A DNA stretch of 64,000 bases from Cohnella nanjingensis (lineage in GTDB: Bacteria; Bacillota; Bacilli; Paenibacillales; Paenibacillaceae), in contig NZ_JACJVP010000046.1 of the NCBI RefSeq assembly GCF_014212125.1, forward strand, positions 1 to 64,000. Direction: 5' to 3'. The position numbers and the translations under genes were made by a program. The notes beneath the pieces were generated by a model. That model had not been told where the DNA came from and did no database searches. It saw only the letters and a list, made by a program, of their open reading frames with translations. Shown in pieces: positions 25,431 through 33,323 of this stretch (within the stretch, counting starts at the first letter, position 1; the number at the start of each line of letters is the position of its first letter).

Positions 25431-25563
25431 AGGGCATTCGTTCAACTCCCGTCGCGGCGACTTCACTAGTTTGAGATGCCCGGCGATCCCGCATGAATCG
25501 GGCGGGCTGCCGCCTGCCGCTGGTAGGCGCGAGGCGGTATAATAGCTTATTCATTCGGCGCAG

Positions 25564-25586
25564 GTGTACCACTTCAACTAGTACAC
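25564..25586 (-). promoter_or_regulatory. YtrA-type operator
   Basis: GTGTA - 13 nt - TACAC, an inverted repeat with the half-sites and exact spacing of the YtrA operator. It begins immediately downstream of the -10 box at 25587, where a bound repressor would block transcription start. Confidence 0.75.
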
Positions 25587-25615
25587 ATTGTACAGTTATG
25601 GCGTCGAGGAATCAA
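25587..25615 (-). promoter_or_regulatory. SigA promoter of the GntR-ABC operon
   Basis: Minus strand TTGATT, 17-nt spacer, TACAAT, directly abutting the operator. The leader to the GntR start is about 150 nt. Confidence 0.7.
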
Positions 25616-25689
25616 GGGGAAGTTACGAAGCTCCTCCGCAATCGATGCTGGTTCATTGGGGCTGAGAACGTTGGTGGTGGTATCTGAGC

Positions 25690-25936
25690 GGGCCAACTGC
25701 TACTGATGATATACAGCCGCCGTACAAAAACGTTTTCGGTGTATGTGTGGGCCACCTGCTACCGATGATATACAGCCGCCGTACAAAAACGTTTTTGGTG
25801 TATGTGTGTGGGCCACCTGCTACCGATGATATACAGCCGCCGTACAGAAACGTTTTTGGTGTATGTGTGTGGACCAACTGCTACCGATGATATACAGCCG
25901 CCGTACAGAAACGTTGTGTATGAGTGGGCCAACTGA
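25690..25936. repeat. 59-61 bp tandem repeat, four units
   Basis: Units start near 25690, 25749, 25810 and 25870. Each runs GGGCCACCTGCTACCGATGA, then TATACAGCCGCCGTACA(A/G)AAACGTTTTT, then GGTGTATGTGTG. Each holds an ATACA/TGTAT stem around the self-complementary AAAAACGTTTTT. Unit lengths are not multiples of three, arguing against coding. It is part of the gene-free stretch 25431-26256. Confidence 0.9.
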
Positions 25937-25937
25937 C

Positions 25938-26130
25938 AGAAAAGTTGTAAATGTACCACTTATTTCGTCGCCTAGGTCGCCTGAACAAGAAAAAGTTGTA
26001 AACGTACCACTTATTCGGCCGGTTTTCGCTCGATCGGCGATTTTTGCCCAAATAAGTTGTAAGATTACAAGCTTTTGCCTTCATAACGGCAAAAAGGACA
26101 AAATAAGTTGTACTTTTGCAAGTTGTTGTA
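25938..26130. repeat. AAGTTGTA imperfect palindromes, four units
   Basis: AAGTTGTAAATGTACCACTT at 25942, a near-identical copy at 25993, then AAGTTGTAAGATTACAAGCTT near 26053 and AAGTTGTACTTTTGCAAGTT near 26105, about 50 bp apart. Each is an imperfect inverted repeat, flanked by ATAAG/AATAAG words. They are placed directly beyond the tandem array and before the purA terminator. Confidence 0.75.
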
Positions 26131-26190
26131 AGCTCGGTGCTACTACGACCTAATAAGCCCTCTCGCCCCCTACGCAAGCGAAGACGACGC

Positions 26191-26228
26191 AACAAAAAAA
26201 CCGCCCCCAAATACCAAATGGGGCGGTT
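26191..26228 (-). terminator. Terminator of purA
   Basis: AACCGCCCC / GGGGCGGTT hairpin with 12-nt loop and a TTTTTTTGTT tail on the minus strand, 29 nt past the stop. Confidence 0.9.
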
Positions 26229-26256
26229 CGTTAGCTCAGCTATTTAATACGACGCA

Positions 26257-27543
26257 TTACACGTAGATCTCGGCGACTTGGTTCGTCTGCTCGCGGTTGC
26301 GGCCGACGGAGAAGATGGCGATCGGGATGCCGGTCAGCTCGGAGACGCGCTTCACGTAGTTGCGCGTGTTCTCCGGCAGGTCCTCGAGCGTCTTCGCGTT
26401 CGAGATGTCCTCGCTCCAGCCCGGCAGCTCCTCGTACACCGCTTCGCACTCGGCGAGCGTCTTCAGATTCGCCGGGTAGTGCGCGATCAGCTCGCCACGG
26501 TAGCGGTAGGCCGTGCAGATCTTGACCGTCTCGAGGCCGCTCAGCACGTCGAGCGAGTTCAGCGACAGGCCGGTGATGCCGCTGACGCGGCGCGCGTGCC
26601 GGACGACGACGGTATCGAACCAGCCGACGCGGCGCGGACGCCCCGTCACGGTGCCGTACTCGTGGCCCTTGTCACGGATCCATTGGCCCAGCTCGTCATG
26701 CAACTCGGTCGGGAACGGACCGTCGCCGACGCGGGTCGTGTAGGCTTTGGCTACGCCGATGACCTGCTGGATCTTCGAAGGGCCGACGCCGGAGCCGATG
26801 CAGACGCCGCCTGCGGACGGATTGGAGCTCGTCACGAACGGATAAGTGCCTTGGTCGATATCGAGCATGACGCCTTGGGCGCCCTCGAAGAGCACCTTCT
26901 TGCCTTCGTCGATCGCATCGTTCAGCACGACGGACGTGTCGGTCACGAGCGGACGCAACGTATCGGCCAGCGCCAGATACTCCGCGATGATCTTGCCCGC
27001 TTCGAGCGGCTCGCCGTCATACATCTGGGTGATGACCTGGTTCTTCTCGGCAATGAGACGGGTCGCCTTCTCCGTGAACTCTTGCGGGTCCATCAAGTCG
27101 GCGATCCGGATGCCGTTGCGCGCGGCTTTGTCCATATACGCCGGGCCGATGCCCTTGCGCGTCGTGCCGATCTTGTTGTCGGCCTTGCGGTCTTCCTCGA
27201 GCGCGTCGAGCACGAGATGATACGGCATGATCACGTGCGCGCGGTCGCTGATGCGCAGGTTGTCGGTGCTGAAGCCGTTATCTTTGATATATTGAATCTC
27301 TTCTGCCAACGCGGCAGGGTTGATGACCATGCCGTTGCCGATGACGCACAGCTTATTCTCGTTAAAGATACCCGACGGAATCATCGTCAGCTTATACTTC
27401 TTGTTCTGAATCAGGATCGTATGTCCGGCGTTGTTGCCCCCTTGGTAACGGGCTACGACGTCCGCTTTCTCCGCGAGGTAGTCGGTGATCTTCCCTTTGC
27501 CCTCGTCTCCCCACTGCGTTCCTACAACGACTACTGTAGACAA
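26257..27543 (-). CDS. purA: Adenylosuccinate synthetase PurA
   Basis: Cytoplasmic enzyme of AMP synthesis: IMP + aspartate + GTP to adenylosuccinate. 428 residues, the normal length. The N-terminal loop QWGDEGKGK gives Asp13 and Lys16, and NNAGHT gives His41; IGTTRKGIGPAY and QGTYPFVTSSNP are family signatures, and the C-terminal guanine-binding FSVGRNREQT is intact. The start is TTG at 27543: GGAGGG lies 6 nt upstream and the sequence then reads STVVVVGTQ as expected; the open frame upstream has no family similarity. It is monocistronic, with promoter at 27686 and terminator at 26191. Confidence 0.98.
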   Translation of the reverse strand: MSTVVVVGTQWGDEGKGKITDYLAEKADVVARYQGGNNAGHTILIQNKKYKLTMIPSGIFNENKLCVIGNGMVINPAALAEEIQYIKDNGFSTDNLRISDRAHVIMPYHLVLDALEEDRKADNKIGTTRKGIGPAYMDKAARNGIRIADLMDPQEFTEKATRLIAEKNQVITQMYDGEPLEAGKIIAEYLALADTLRPLVTDTSVVLNDAIDEGKKVLFEGAQGVMLDIDQGTYPFVTSSNPSAGGVCIGSGVGPSKIQQVIGVAKAYTTRVGDGPFPTELHDELGQWIRDKGHEYGTVTGRPRRVGWFDTVVVRHARRVSGITGLSLNSLDVLSGLETVKICTAYRYRGELIAHYPANLKTLAECEAVYEELPGWSEDISNAKTLEDLPENTRNYVKRVSELTGIPIAIFSVGRNREQTNQVAEIYV

Positions 27544-27685
27544 TGCAATCCCTCCATCCGGCCGATTCGCTCCGCCGGCATGATGATGCCGTTCCGAGTC
27601 CGCGGCGCGAGGCGCGCACGGAAACGCATCGGGAACGGTTGATCGGTCCCGACGGACGGCAAATGGCCGCTGAAGCGGCATGATT

Positions 27686-27714
27686 AGTGTAGCAAGCGAC
27701 CGGCGTGAAGTCAA
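27686..27714 (-). promoter_or_regulatory. SigA promoter of purA
   Basis: Minus strand TTGACT, 17-nt spacer, TACACT; about 140 nt upstream of the TTG start. Its -35 box directly follows the dnaB terminator U-run. No purine riboswitch was recognised in the leader. The rest of the gap 27544-27914 holds only this, the terminator, and a short hairpin near 27857-27880. Confidence 0.8.
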
Positions 27715-27757
27715 TAAAAAGCCGAACAATCGAACTATCGCTTATACGATTGTTCGG
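27715..27757 (-). terminator. Terminator of dnaB
   Basis: Perfect 11-bp stem CCGAACAATCG / CGATTGTTCGG with 14-nt loop followed by CTTTTTATT on the minus strand. Confidence 0.88.
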
Positions 27758-27914
27758 AAATAATTCATTGAATCCTGCTGAATGGGGCTCAATGGCCCAC
27801 TTCCAAATCCACTTCGGCAAAATCAGACGCATGACGCGCCTTGGACACGACAAATTCGCTCTCTCCGCGAAGAGAGCGAAACCGTCGATCCTCGCAACGG
27901 AACCGGATTCGCCA

Positions 27915-29291
27915 TTATGAAGCATTCCCGACAACGGAATCGCCATGCGCGCGATCCAGACTGACGAACTTGTTGAAGTTCTTCAGGAACACCAGCTCGA
28001 CCGTGCCGACCGGCCCGTTCCGCTGCTTGGCGATGATGATCTCGATGATATTCTTCTTCTCGGTGTCGTGATTGTAGTAATCGTCCCGATACAGGAACGC
28101 GACGATGTCGGCGTCCTGCTCGATCGAGCCGGATTCGCGAAGGTCCGACATCATCGGCCGCTTGTCCTGCCGCTGCTCGACGCCCCGCGACAGCTGCGAC
28201 AGCGCGATGACGGGCACTTCGAGCTCCCGCGCGATCTGCTTGAGCGTCCGCGAGATCTCGGAGACCTCCTGCTGGCGGTTCTCCCCCGCTTTGCCCCGCC
28301 CTTGGATGAGCTGGAGGTAGTCGATGAGGATCATGCCGAGGCCTTTCTCCTTCTTGAGCCGCCGGCACTTGGCGCGCAGCTCGGCGACCGTGATGCCCGG
28401 CGTATCGTCGATGTACACCTGCGCCTCGGACAGCGAGCCGATCGCCATGGACAGCTTCTCCCAGTCGTCGCCTTCGAGGAAGCCCGTCCGCATCCGGCCG
28501 GCGTCCACGTTGGATTCGGCGCAGATCATCCGCTGCACGAGCTGGGCCGCCGACATCTCGAGACTGAAGATGGCGACGGTCTCGCCCGCGCGCACCGCGA
28601 CGTTCTGCGCGATGTTCAGCGCGAACGCCGTCTTGCCGACCGAAGGCCGGGCGGCCACAATGATGAGGTCGTTGCGCTGGAAGCCCGACGTCATCTTGTC
28701 GAGATCCGGGAAGCCCGACGGGATGCCCGTGACGCCGCCCTTGTGGTTGTACAGGAATTCGACGCGCTCGAAGACGTCCATCAGGACGTCCCGGATGCTG
28801 ATGAAGCCGGACGACGCGCGACGGTTCGACAGCTCCAGGATGCGCTGTTCCGCGTCGTTGAGCAGCGCGCTGACGTCCTCGTCGGCCGCGAAGCCGCTGC
28901 TAACGATCTGCGTCGCCGTGCGAATCAGCCGGCGCAGCATCGATTTCTCTTCGACGATCTGCGCGTAGTAGTCGACGTTCGCCGCCGTCGGCACCGCGTT
29001 GGCCAGCTTGGCCAAGTAGGTGACGCCGCCGACTTCCTCCAGCTGGCTGCGGTCCTGCAGGATGGAGGTCAGCGTGATCAGGTCGAGCGGCTGATTGTCC
29101 TCGCCCAGATCCACCATCGCTTCGAAGATGCGCTGGTGGGCTACGCTATAAAAGTCCTCGGTCCGGACCCGCTCCATCGCCGTGATGAGCGCTTCGGTCT
29201 CCAGCAGAATGGCGCCGAGCACCGCCTGCTCGGCTTCGAGATTCTGCGGCGGGACGCGGTCGAAGCCGAGCTGTTCCCCGCTGCCGTTCAT
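27915..29291 (-). CDS. dnaB: Replicative DNA helicase DnaB (DnaC of Bacillus)
   Basis: Hexameric 5'-3' helicase of the replication fork. 458 residues: N-terminal primase-interaction domain (about 15-115), linker, RecA-type domain with Walker A ARPSVGKT at 214-221, then LIDYLQLI and the arginine-finger segment ALSQLSRGVEQR. No intein is present. The start ATG lies 4 bp after the rplI stop and uses an RBS (GAGGAATGAAG) within the rplI end, consistent with the conserved gdpP-rplI-dnaB operon. Confidence 0.98.
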   Translation of the reverse strand: MNGSGEQLGFDRVPPQNLEAEQAVLGAILLETEALITAMERVRTEDFYSVAHQRIFEAMVDLGEDNQPLDLITLTSILQDRSQLEEVGGVTYLAKLANAVPTAANVDYYAQIVEEKSMLRRLIRTATQIVSSGFAADEDVSALLNDAEQRILELSNRRASSGFISIRDVLMDVFERVEFLYNHKGGVTGIPSGFPDLDKMTSGFQRNDLIIVAARPSVGKTAFALNIAQNVAVRAGETVAIFSLEMSAAQLVQRMICAESNVDAGRMRTGFLEGDDWEKLSMAIGSLSEAQVYIDDTPGITVAELRAKCRRLKKEKGLGMILIDYLQLIQGRGKAGENRQQEVSEISRTLKQIARELEVPVIALSQLSRGVEQRQDKRPMMSDLRESGSIEQDADIVAFLYRDDYYNHDTEKKNIIEIIIAKQRNGPVGTVELVFLKNFNKFVSLDRAHGDSVVGNAS

Positions 29292-29295
29292 GGCT

Positions 29296-29739
29296 TCATT
29301 CCTCCACGACCTGTACGCTTAGCGTGCCCTTCACGTCGGGATACAGCTTCAGCGGCACCTTCGTGACGCCGAGCGTGCGGATCGGATCGGCGAGCTCGAT
29401 CTTGCGCTTGTCGACGACGATCTTCATCTTCTCCAGCGCTTCGGCGATCTGCTTGCTCGTGATGGCGCCGAACAGGCGTCCGCCCTCGCCGGCCTTCGCC
29501 TTGATGACGATGATCATCTCTTCGAGCTTGGCGGCCAGCGCCTTGGCTTCTTCCTTCTCGCGCTCCTTGCGCTTCTGCTCGGAGGCGGCCTTCTGGTCCA
29601 GCGTCTTCTTCGCGCCGTCGGTCGCGATCTGAACGACGCCCTTCGGCAGCAGGAAGTTGCGCGCGTAGCCCTCGGATACGTCCTTGATCTCGCCCTTCTT
29701 GCCTTGGCCCTTCACGTCTTGCAGGAATATGACTTTCAT
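29296..29739 (-). CDS. rplI: 50S ribosomal protein L9
   Basis: 147 residues, full length. The N-terminal rRNA-binding motif VIFLQDVKGQGKKGEIKDV is canonical, then a long central helix rich in Lys/Glu and a C-terminal domain. The start overlaps the gdpP stop as ATGA, and dnaB follows after 4 bp, so translation is tightly coupled. Confidence 0.98.
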   Translation of the reverse strand: MKVIFLQDVKGQGKKGEIKDVSEGYARNFLLPKGVVQIATDGAKKTLDQKAASEQKRKEREKEEAKALAAKLEEMIIVIKAKAGEGGRLFGAITSKQIAEALEKMKIVVDKRKIELADPIRTLGVTKVPLKLYPDVKGTLSVQVVEE

Positions 29740-31706
29740 TCGAACAACCCCTCTTCCCCATGAATATCACTTAGTACTTGCTTCAGTCTGGCTTCCACTT
29801 CCTGAACCGTCCCTTGCAGCTGGCAGGCCGCGTTGGTCAGATGACCGCCGCCGCCGAGCCGCTCCATGACGACTTGCACGTTGATCTGTCCGAGCGAACG
29901 CGCGCTGATGCCGACCGTGCCGTCCGGCCGAAGGCCGATGACGAACGACGCGCGGATGCCCGTCATGTTCAGCAGCGTGTCCGCCGCCTGCGCGATGAGC
30001 AGCTGCGGGATCGGCTTGCCCGGATCCGCCGCCGCGATCGCGATATGGTCCATATAGGTCTCCGCGTTGCGGATGATCTCGGCCTTCTTGATGTATTCCT
30101 CGAGGTCTTCCTTCAGCATCCGCTGGATGAGCGCCGGATCGGCGCCGTTGCGGCGCAGGAACGACGCGGCCTCGAACGTCCGCGAACCGGTGCGCATGGC
30201 GAAGCTCTTGGTGTCGACGGTGATGCCCGCGAGCAGCGCGGTCGCCTCGCGGACCTCCAGCACGATGCGTTCGTGAATATACTGCAGCAGCTCCGTGACG
30301 AGCTCGCAGGTGGACGACGCGTAAGGCTCCATATAGACCAGCACGGCGTCGTCGATGAACTCCTCGCTTCGCCGGTGGTGGTCGACGATGACGATCCGAT
30401 CCGTCTGCTGCAGCAGCTTCGGTTCGGCGACCATCGACGCGCGGTGCGTATCGACGACGACCGCGAGCGAGCGCTTGCCGATGAGCTGCATGCCCTGTTC
30501 GGGGCCGATGAACCGGCGGTAGAGCTTCTCGTCTTCCTTCAGCATCTCCATCATCCGCTGGATCGCCGGGTTCACGCCCTCCAGCACGATGAACGCTTCC
30601 TTGCCGAACTGCTGCGCCGCCTTGAGCACGCCGATCGCCGCGCCGATCGCATCCATGTCGGGCATCTTATGCCCCATGATGACGATGTTGTCGCTCTCCT
30701 TCATGAGGTCCCGCAGCGCATGGGAGATGACGCGGGCCCGCACGCGGGTGCGCTTCTCGATCGCGTTGCTCTTGCCGCCGTAGAAGCTCTGCCGCTGGCC
30801 GAACTTGACGACCGCCTGGTCGCCGCCCCGGCCGAGCGCGATATCGAGGCTGCCCTGCGCCAGCTGGCCGAGCTCCGCGATGTTGTCCGCCCCCGACGCG
30901 AAGCCGATGCTGAGCGTCATCGGCAGCTTCAGGTTCATCGTCTGCTCGCGCACGTCGTCGAGCAGCTCGAACCGGGTCTGCTCCAGCTGGCGCAGCGCGA
31001 GCTGGTTGGTGATGACCATATAGCGGTCCGAAGACAGCCGCCGGAGGTACAAGCCGTGCTTCTGCGACCATTCGGTGATCTCGCCGGTCACTTTCGACAG
31101 CATGAGCGCCCGCTGCTGGTCGTCCATGCCTTGGGCGACCTCTTCGAGATTGTCCATCATGACGATGCCGATCGCGAGCTTCTCGTCCTCGTAGCGCTTG
31201 GCGATCGTCCACCGCTCCGTCACGTCGTTCACGAACAGCATCCGCTCCTGCGCGCGGAAGACGAGCTCGTAAACTTTGCCGTTCACGGTCGTCTCCCACT
31301 TGCCCGCTTCCTTCTCCTTGTCCTTGGCCTGCTGGAGGCCGGGGAACAGCTCGGAGAGCGGGACGCCGACGACGGACGGACGGCCCGTCACGTTCGCGAT
31401 ATAGGCGTTATGCCATTGGACTTCCTTGTCTTCGTTGTAGAGAATGATGCCGAACGGCAGTTGGCCGATGACTTCGTTGCCGACGCCTTTGATCCGGTAG
31501 GACAGCGTCAGGACATAATCGTTCAATTCCTTGCGGAACGCGCGCTCCGCCATGAGGGCGTAGAAGCCGACCGCGCCGCCCAATACGAGAGCGAGCAGAC
31601 CGAGCACCCATTGGTACCAGGTCAGCGTCACCGTCAGGAGAAAAATAAGAACGAGCGCCCAGACATTGTGCATGCCGTGCCACCGCTGAACGAGAAACTT
31701 GGGCAT
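29736..31706 (-). CDS. gdpP: Cyclic-di-AMP phosphodiesterase GdpP (YybT)
   Basis: Membrane enzyme that hydrolyses c-di-AMP, thereby affecting K+ homeostasis and beta-lactam tolerance. 656 residues: two N-terminal membrane helices (about 14-52), a PAS-like domain, a degenerate GGDEF domain (about 170-310), then DHH/DHHA1. Catalytic motifs are GHKMPDMD at 345-352, VDTH around 419-421, DHH at 442-444, and the GGGGH motif near the C-terminus. The window also has several TrkA-C/CBS proteins that could be c-di-AMP receptors. It is downstream of yybS by 83 bp and coupled to rplI. Confidence 0.97.
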   Translation of the reverse strand: MPKFLVQRWHGMHNVWALVLIFLLTVTLTWYQWVLGLLALVLGGAVGFYALMAERAFRKELNDYVLTLSYRIKGVGNEVIGQLPFGIILYNEDKEVQWHNAYIANVTGRPSVVGVPLSELFPGLQQAKDKEKEAGKWETTVNGKVYELVFRAQERMLFVNDVTERWTIAKRYEDEKLAIGIVMMDNLEEVAQGMDDQQRALMLSKVTGEITEWSQKHGLYLRRLSSDRYMVITNQLALRQLEQTRFELLDDVREQTMNLKLPMTLSIGFASGADNIAELGQLAQGSLDIALGRGGDQAVVKFGQRQSFYGGKSNAIEKRTRVRARVISHALRDLMKESDNIVIMGHKMPDMDAIGAAIGVLKAAQQFGKEAFIVLEGVNPAIQRMMEMLKEDEKLYRRFIGPEQGMQLIGKRSLAVVVDTHRASMVAEPKLLQQTDRIVIVDHHRRSEEFIDDAVLVYMEPYASSTCELVTELLQYIHERIVLEVREATALLAGITVDTKSFAMRTGSRTFEAASFLRRNGADPALIQRMLKEDLEEYIKKAEIIRNAETYMDHIAIAAADPGKPIPQLLIAQAADTLLNMTGIRASFVIGLRPDGTVGISARSLGQINVQVVMERLGGGGHLTNAACQLQGTVQEVEARLKQVLSDIHGEEGLFE

Positions 31707-31789
31707 GTAAAGCTTCGCTCCTCAGAACCGGCACGCTCCCGTGCCTTCGTTAATACCATCCCGCAAAGGCTCTACGCGAACGGGGTGAC

Positions 31790-32686
31790 TCACTTCACGA
31801 AATATTTGCGCAGCGGGAACGCCACATCCAAGAGACCGATCAGGTAAAACGGCGGGAACAGGAGCAGCGGAATGGCGAGAATGATTGGGATGATCTTCGG
31901 CCACGACTTGGCGCCCGCGAGAAAGAAGAAGAACGCCATCGCCTGGACGGTAAAGGCGAATTGCAGGATCGGCATGGCGTTCGACACCACGTCGCTCCAG
32001 AATCCGGTGCTGCTCGCCGGAATCGCGTAGCTCATGATCACGGCGATGAGATAGTAGAAGACCAGGCTCCGAGGGAACATCCACGTCTTCATCTCCGGCA
32101 GCGCCGGCGTAACGATGCCCGATATCGACAAGAGCCGGCGGGACAGCGCGTGCGTCACGATCGCGAGCAGGAACGAGGTCAGCAGCAGCAGCGTCGGCAG
32201 CATCCGCATGATCGCGTCGCCGAGCGAGGAGGCCGTGCCGGCCCAATCGCCCGTCACCAGATCGTTCGTCTGCAGCTGCTTCAGCCAATCCTCGATGAAC
32301 GTCGCCAGTTGGGCGGAAAAGTCGATGTTGTACTGCGCCGAGAACAGCGCGAGCTCCGTCAGCAGCTGGGCGAGCAGGACGAGAAAGCCGACCATGACGA
32401 CCGTTTTCGCCTTGGCTCTTCGCTTGTACAGGTGGCCCATGACGATCGACGGCACCAGGAAAAAGAATCCGAACGTCAGCGCGATCGCGCCCCCATTGCC
32501 TAGCAGGGCGAACGCGACGGCCGCGATCGCGACGATATGAACCGCGAAAGATACCGGCTTGAGCATCGTATACAGCACGACAAGCGGGGTCATCAGCAAA
32601 AACAGCGTAATGCCGCTTAACGGGGTTGCGATGCTGAGCAGCAATACTAGCGCCGCGGCACTCCAAGCCAGCGACTTCCAGGCCAT
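31790..32686 (-). CDS. yybS: DUF2232 membrane protein YybS
   Basis: A polytopic membrane protein of 298 residues with about eight transmembrane helices, of the YybS/DUF2232 family, conserved directly upstream of gdpP in Bacillales. The fold resembles small-molecule S-component-like transporters, but the function is not established. The start is ATG 32686 (or TTG 32692, which has the better 5-nt spacing from AGAGGTGA). It begins 6-11 bp after the MazG-like gene, in one transcript. Confidence 0.9.
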   Translation of the reverse strand: MAWKSLAWSAAALVLLLSIATPLSGITLFLLMTPLVVLYTMLKPVSFAVHIVAIAAVAFALLGNGGAIALTFGFFFLVPSIVMGHLYKRRAKAKTVVMVGFLVLLAQLLTELALFSAQYNIDFSAQLATFIEDWLKQLQTNDLVTGDWAGTASSLGDAIMRMLPTLLLLTSFLLAIVTHALSRRLLSISGIVTPALPEMKTWMFPRSLVFYYLIAVIMSYAIPASSTGFWSDVVSNAMPILQFAFTVQAMAFFFFLAGAKSWPKIIPIILAIPLLLFPPFYLIGLLDVAFPLRKYFVK

Positions 32687-32697
32687 GTTCAAAAGGG

Positions 32698-33009
32698 TCA
32701 CCTCTTGCGTATATGTTCTTCTAATGCCGAAAGATCCTGATAGTGATCCTCCAGCTGATGTCCTTCTTGCTTCAGCTTCGCCAGCTTGTCGGCAATCGCG
32801 CCGTCCAGGTCGCGATAGGAGACGCCAAGCCGTCTTCCCAGAATGTAGCTGCCGGCGATCAGCCCGGCGAGACTGTCCGCGATGCGCACGGCGCTGCCGT
32901 CCCACATCGCCTTGAACAACCGGGATACCTGATCCACCACTTCGCTTTTCAACCACTCGATCAATCGGGCTCGGCCCGCCACGTCAAGGTCGCGTTCGGT
33001 CTGGGACAA
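32698..33009 (-). CDS. MazG-like family protein
   Basis: 103 residues with a MazG-like helical pattern (RLIEWLKSEVVDQVSRLFKAMWDG, then LKQEGHQLEDHYQDLSALEEHI). MazG proteins are nucleotide pyrophosphohydrolases, but the ExxE/D metal motif is not clear here, so activity is uncertain. The start is TTG at 33009 with GGAGGGAG 5 nt upstream. An ATG further upstream (33081) overlaps the TATAAT of the promoter and cannot be the real start. It is first gene of the yybS-gdpP-rplI-dnaB group. Confidence 0.8.
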   Translation of the reverse strand: MSQTERDLDVAGRARLIEWLKSEVVDQVSRLFKAMWDGSAVRIADSLAGLIAGSYILGRRLGVSYRDLDGAIADKLAKLKQEGHQLEDHYQDLSALEEHIRKR

Positions 33010-33079
33010 TGCGCTCCCTCCCACATTGGGTGATCTAACGGCTCGCAAGTCGGTCAACTGCTCCAAAGCTGTACCACTC

Positions 33080-33110
33080 ATTATAGCACAAATCCGCGCC
33101 CGCCCTGCAA
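33080..33110 (-). promoter_or_regulatory. Promoter of the mazG-like/yybS/gdpP operon
   Basis: Minus strand TTGCAG, 19-nt spacer, perfect TATAAT. The spacer is 2 nt longer than ideal. The TTG start of the first gene lies about 65 nt downstream. Confidence 0.65.
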
Positions 33111-33129
33111 TTGACGTTTGTGTCCAATC

Positions 33130-33231
33130 CAAGTAAAAACGGCTTCGCCATCTTCTCGGAAGAAGCGACACGTTTTTATCGGAGACGGGATCAATTAAGG
33201 CGAGGCGAACCTAATCCTTTCTGATCCGCGA
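33130..33231 (-). repeat. CAAGTAAA element, copy D
   Basis: Complete copy. Distal stem GGATCA/TGATCC, then GATAAAAACGTGTCGC, hairpins, GTTTTTACTTG. It lies just upstream of the promoter of the mazG-like gene, so unlike the other copies it is probably not in that transcript's leader. Confidence 0.85.
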
Positions 33232-33232
33232 A

Positions 33233-33264
33233 CGACAAGATCCCGCAGGCTTAGACGCCTGCGG
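33233..33264 (-). terminator. Possible terminator of the amidohydrolase gene
   Basis: Perfect CCGCAGGC / GCCTGCGG hairpin 60 nt past the stop. The tail (GATCTTGTC) is poor in U, so function is uncertain. Confidence 0.45.
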
Positions 33265-33323
33265 TTGTCTTGAAGGGAGGCGCAAACGCCGAATCGGCGC
33301 GCTTGCAGGCGAGCCTTGGCCCC

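Noticed and set aside
25690..25936. CRISPR array
   Set aside because: Units are contiguous without unique spacers of constant length and no cas genes are present.
25653..25959. Repetitive short ORFs on the minus strand across the tandem array
   Set aside because: Unit length of 59-61 bp breaks the frame between units, and there is no RBS; the reading is a by-product of the DNA repeat.
27544..27685. Purine riboswitch in the purA leader
   Set aside because: The conserved purine-aptamer core could not be found; only promoter, terminator and small hairpins were seen.
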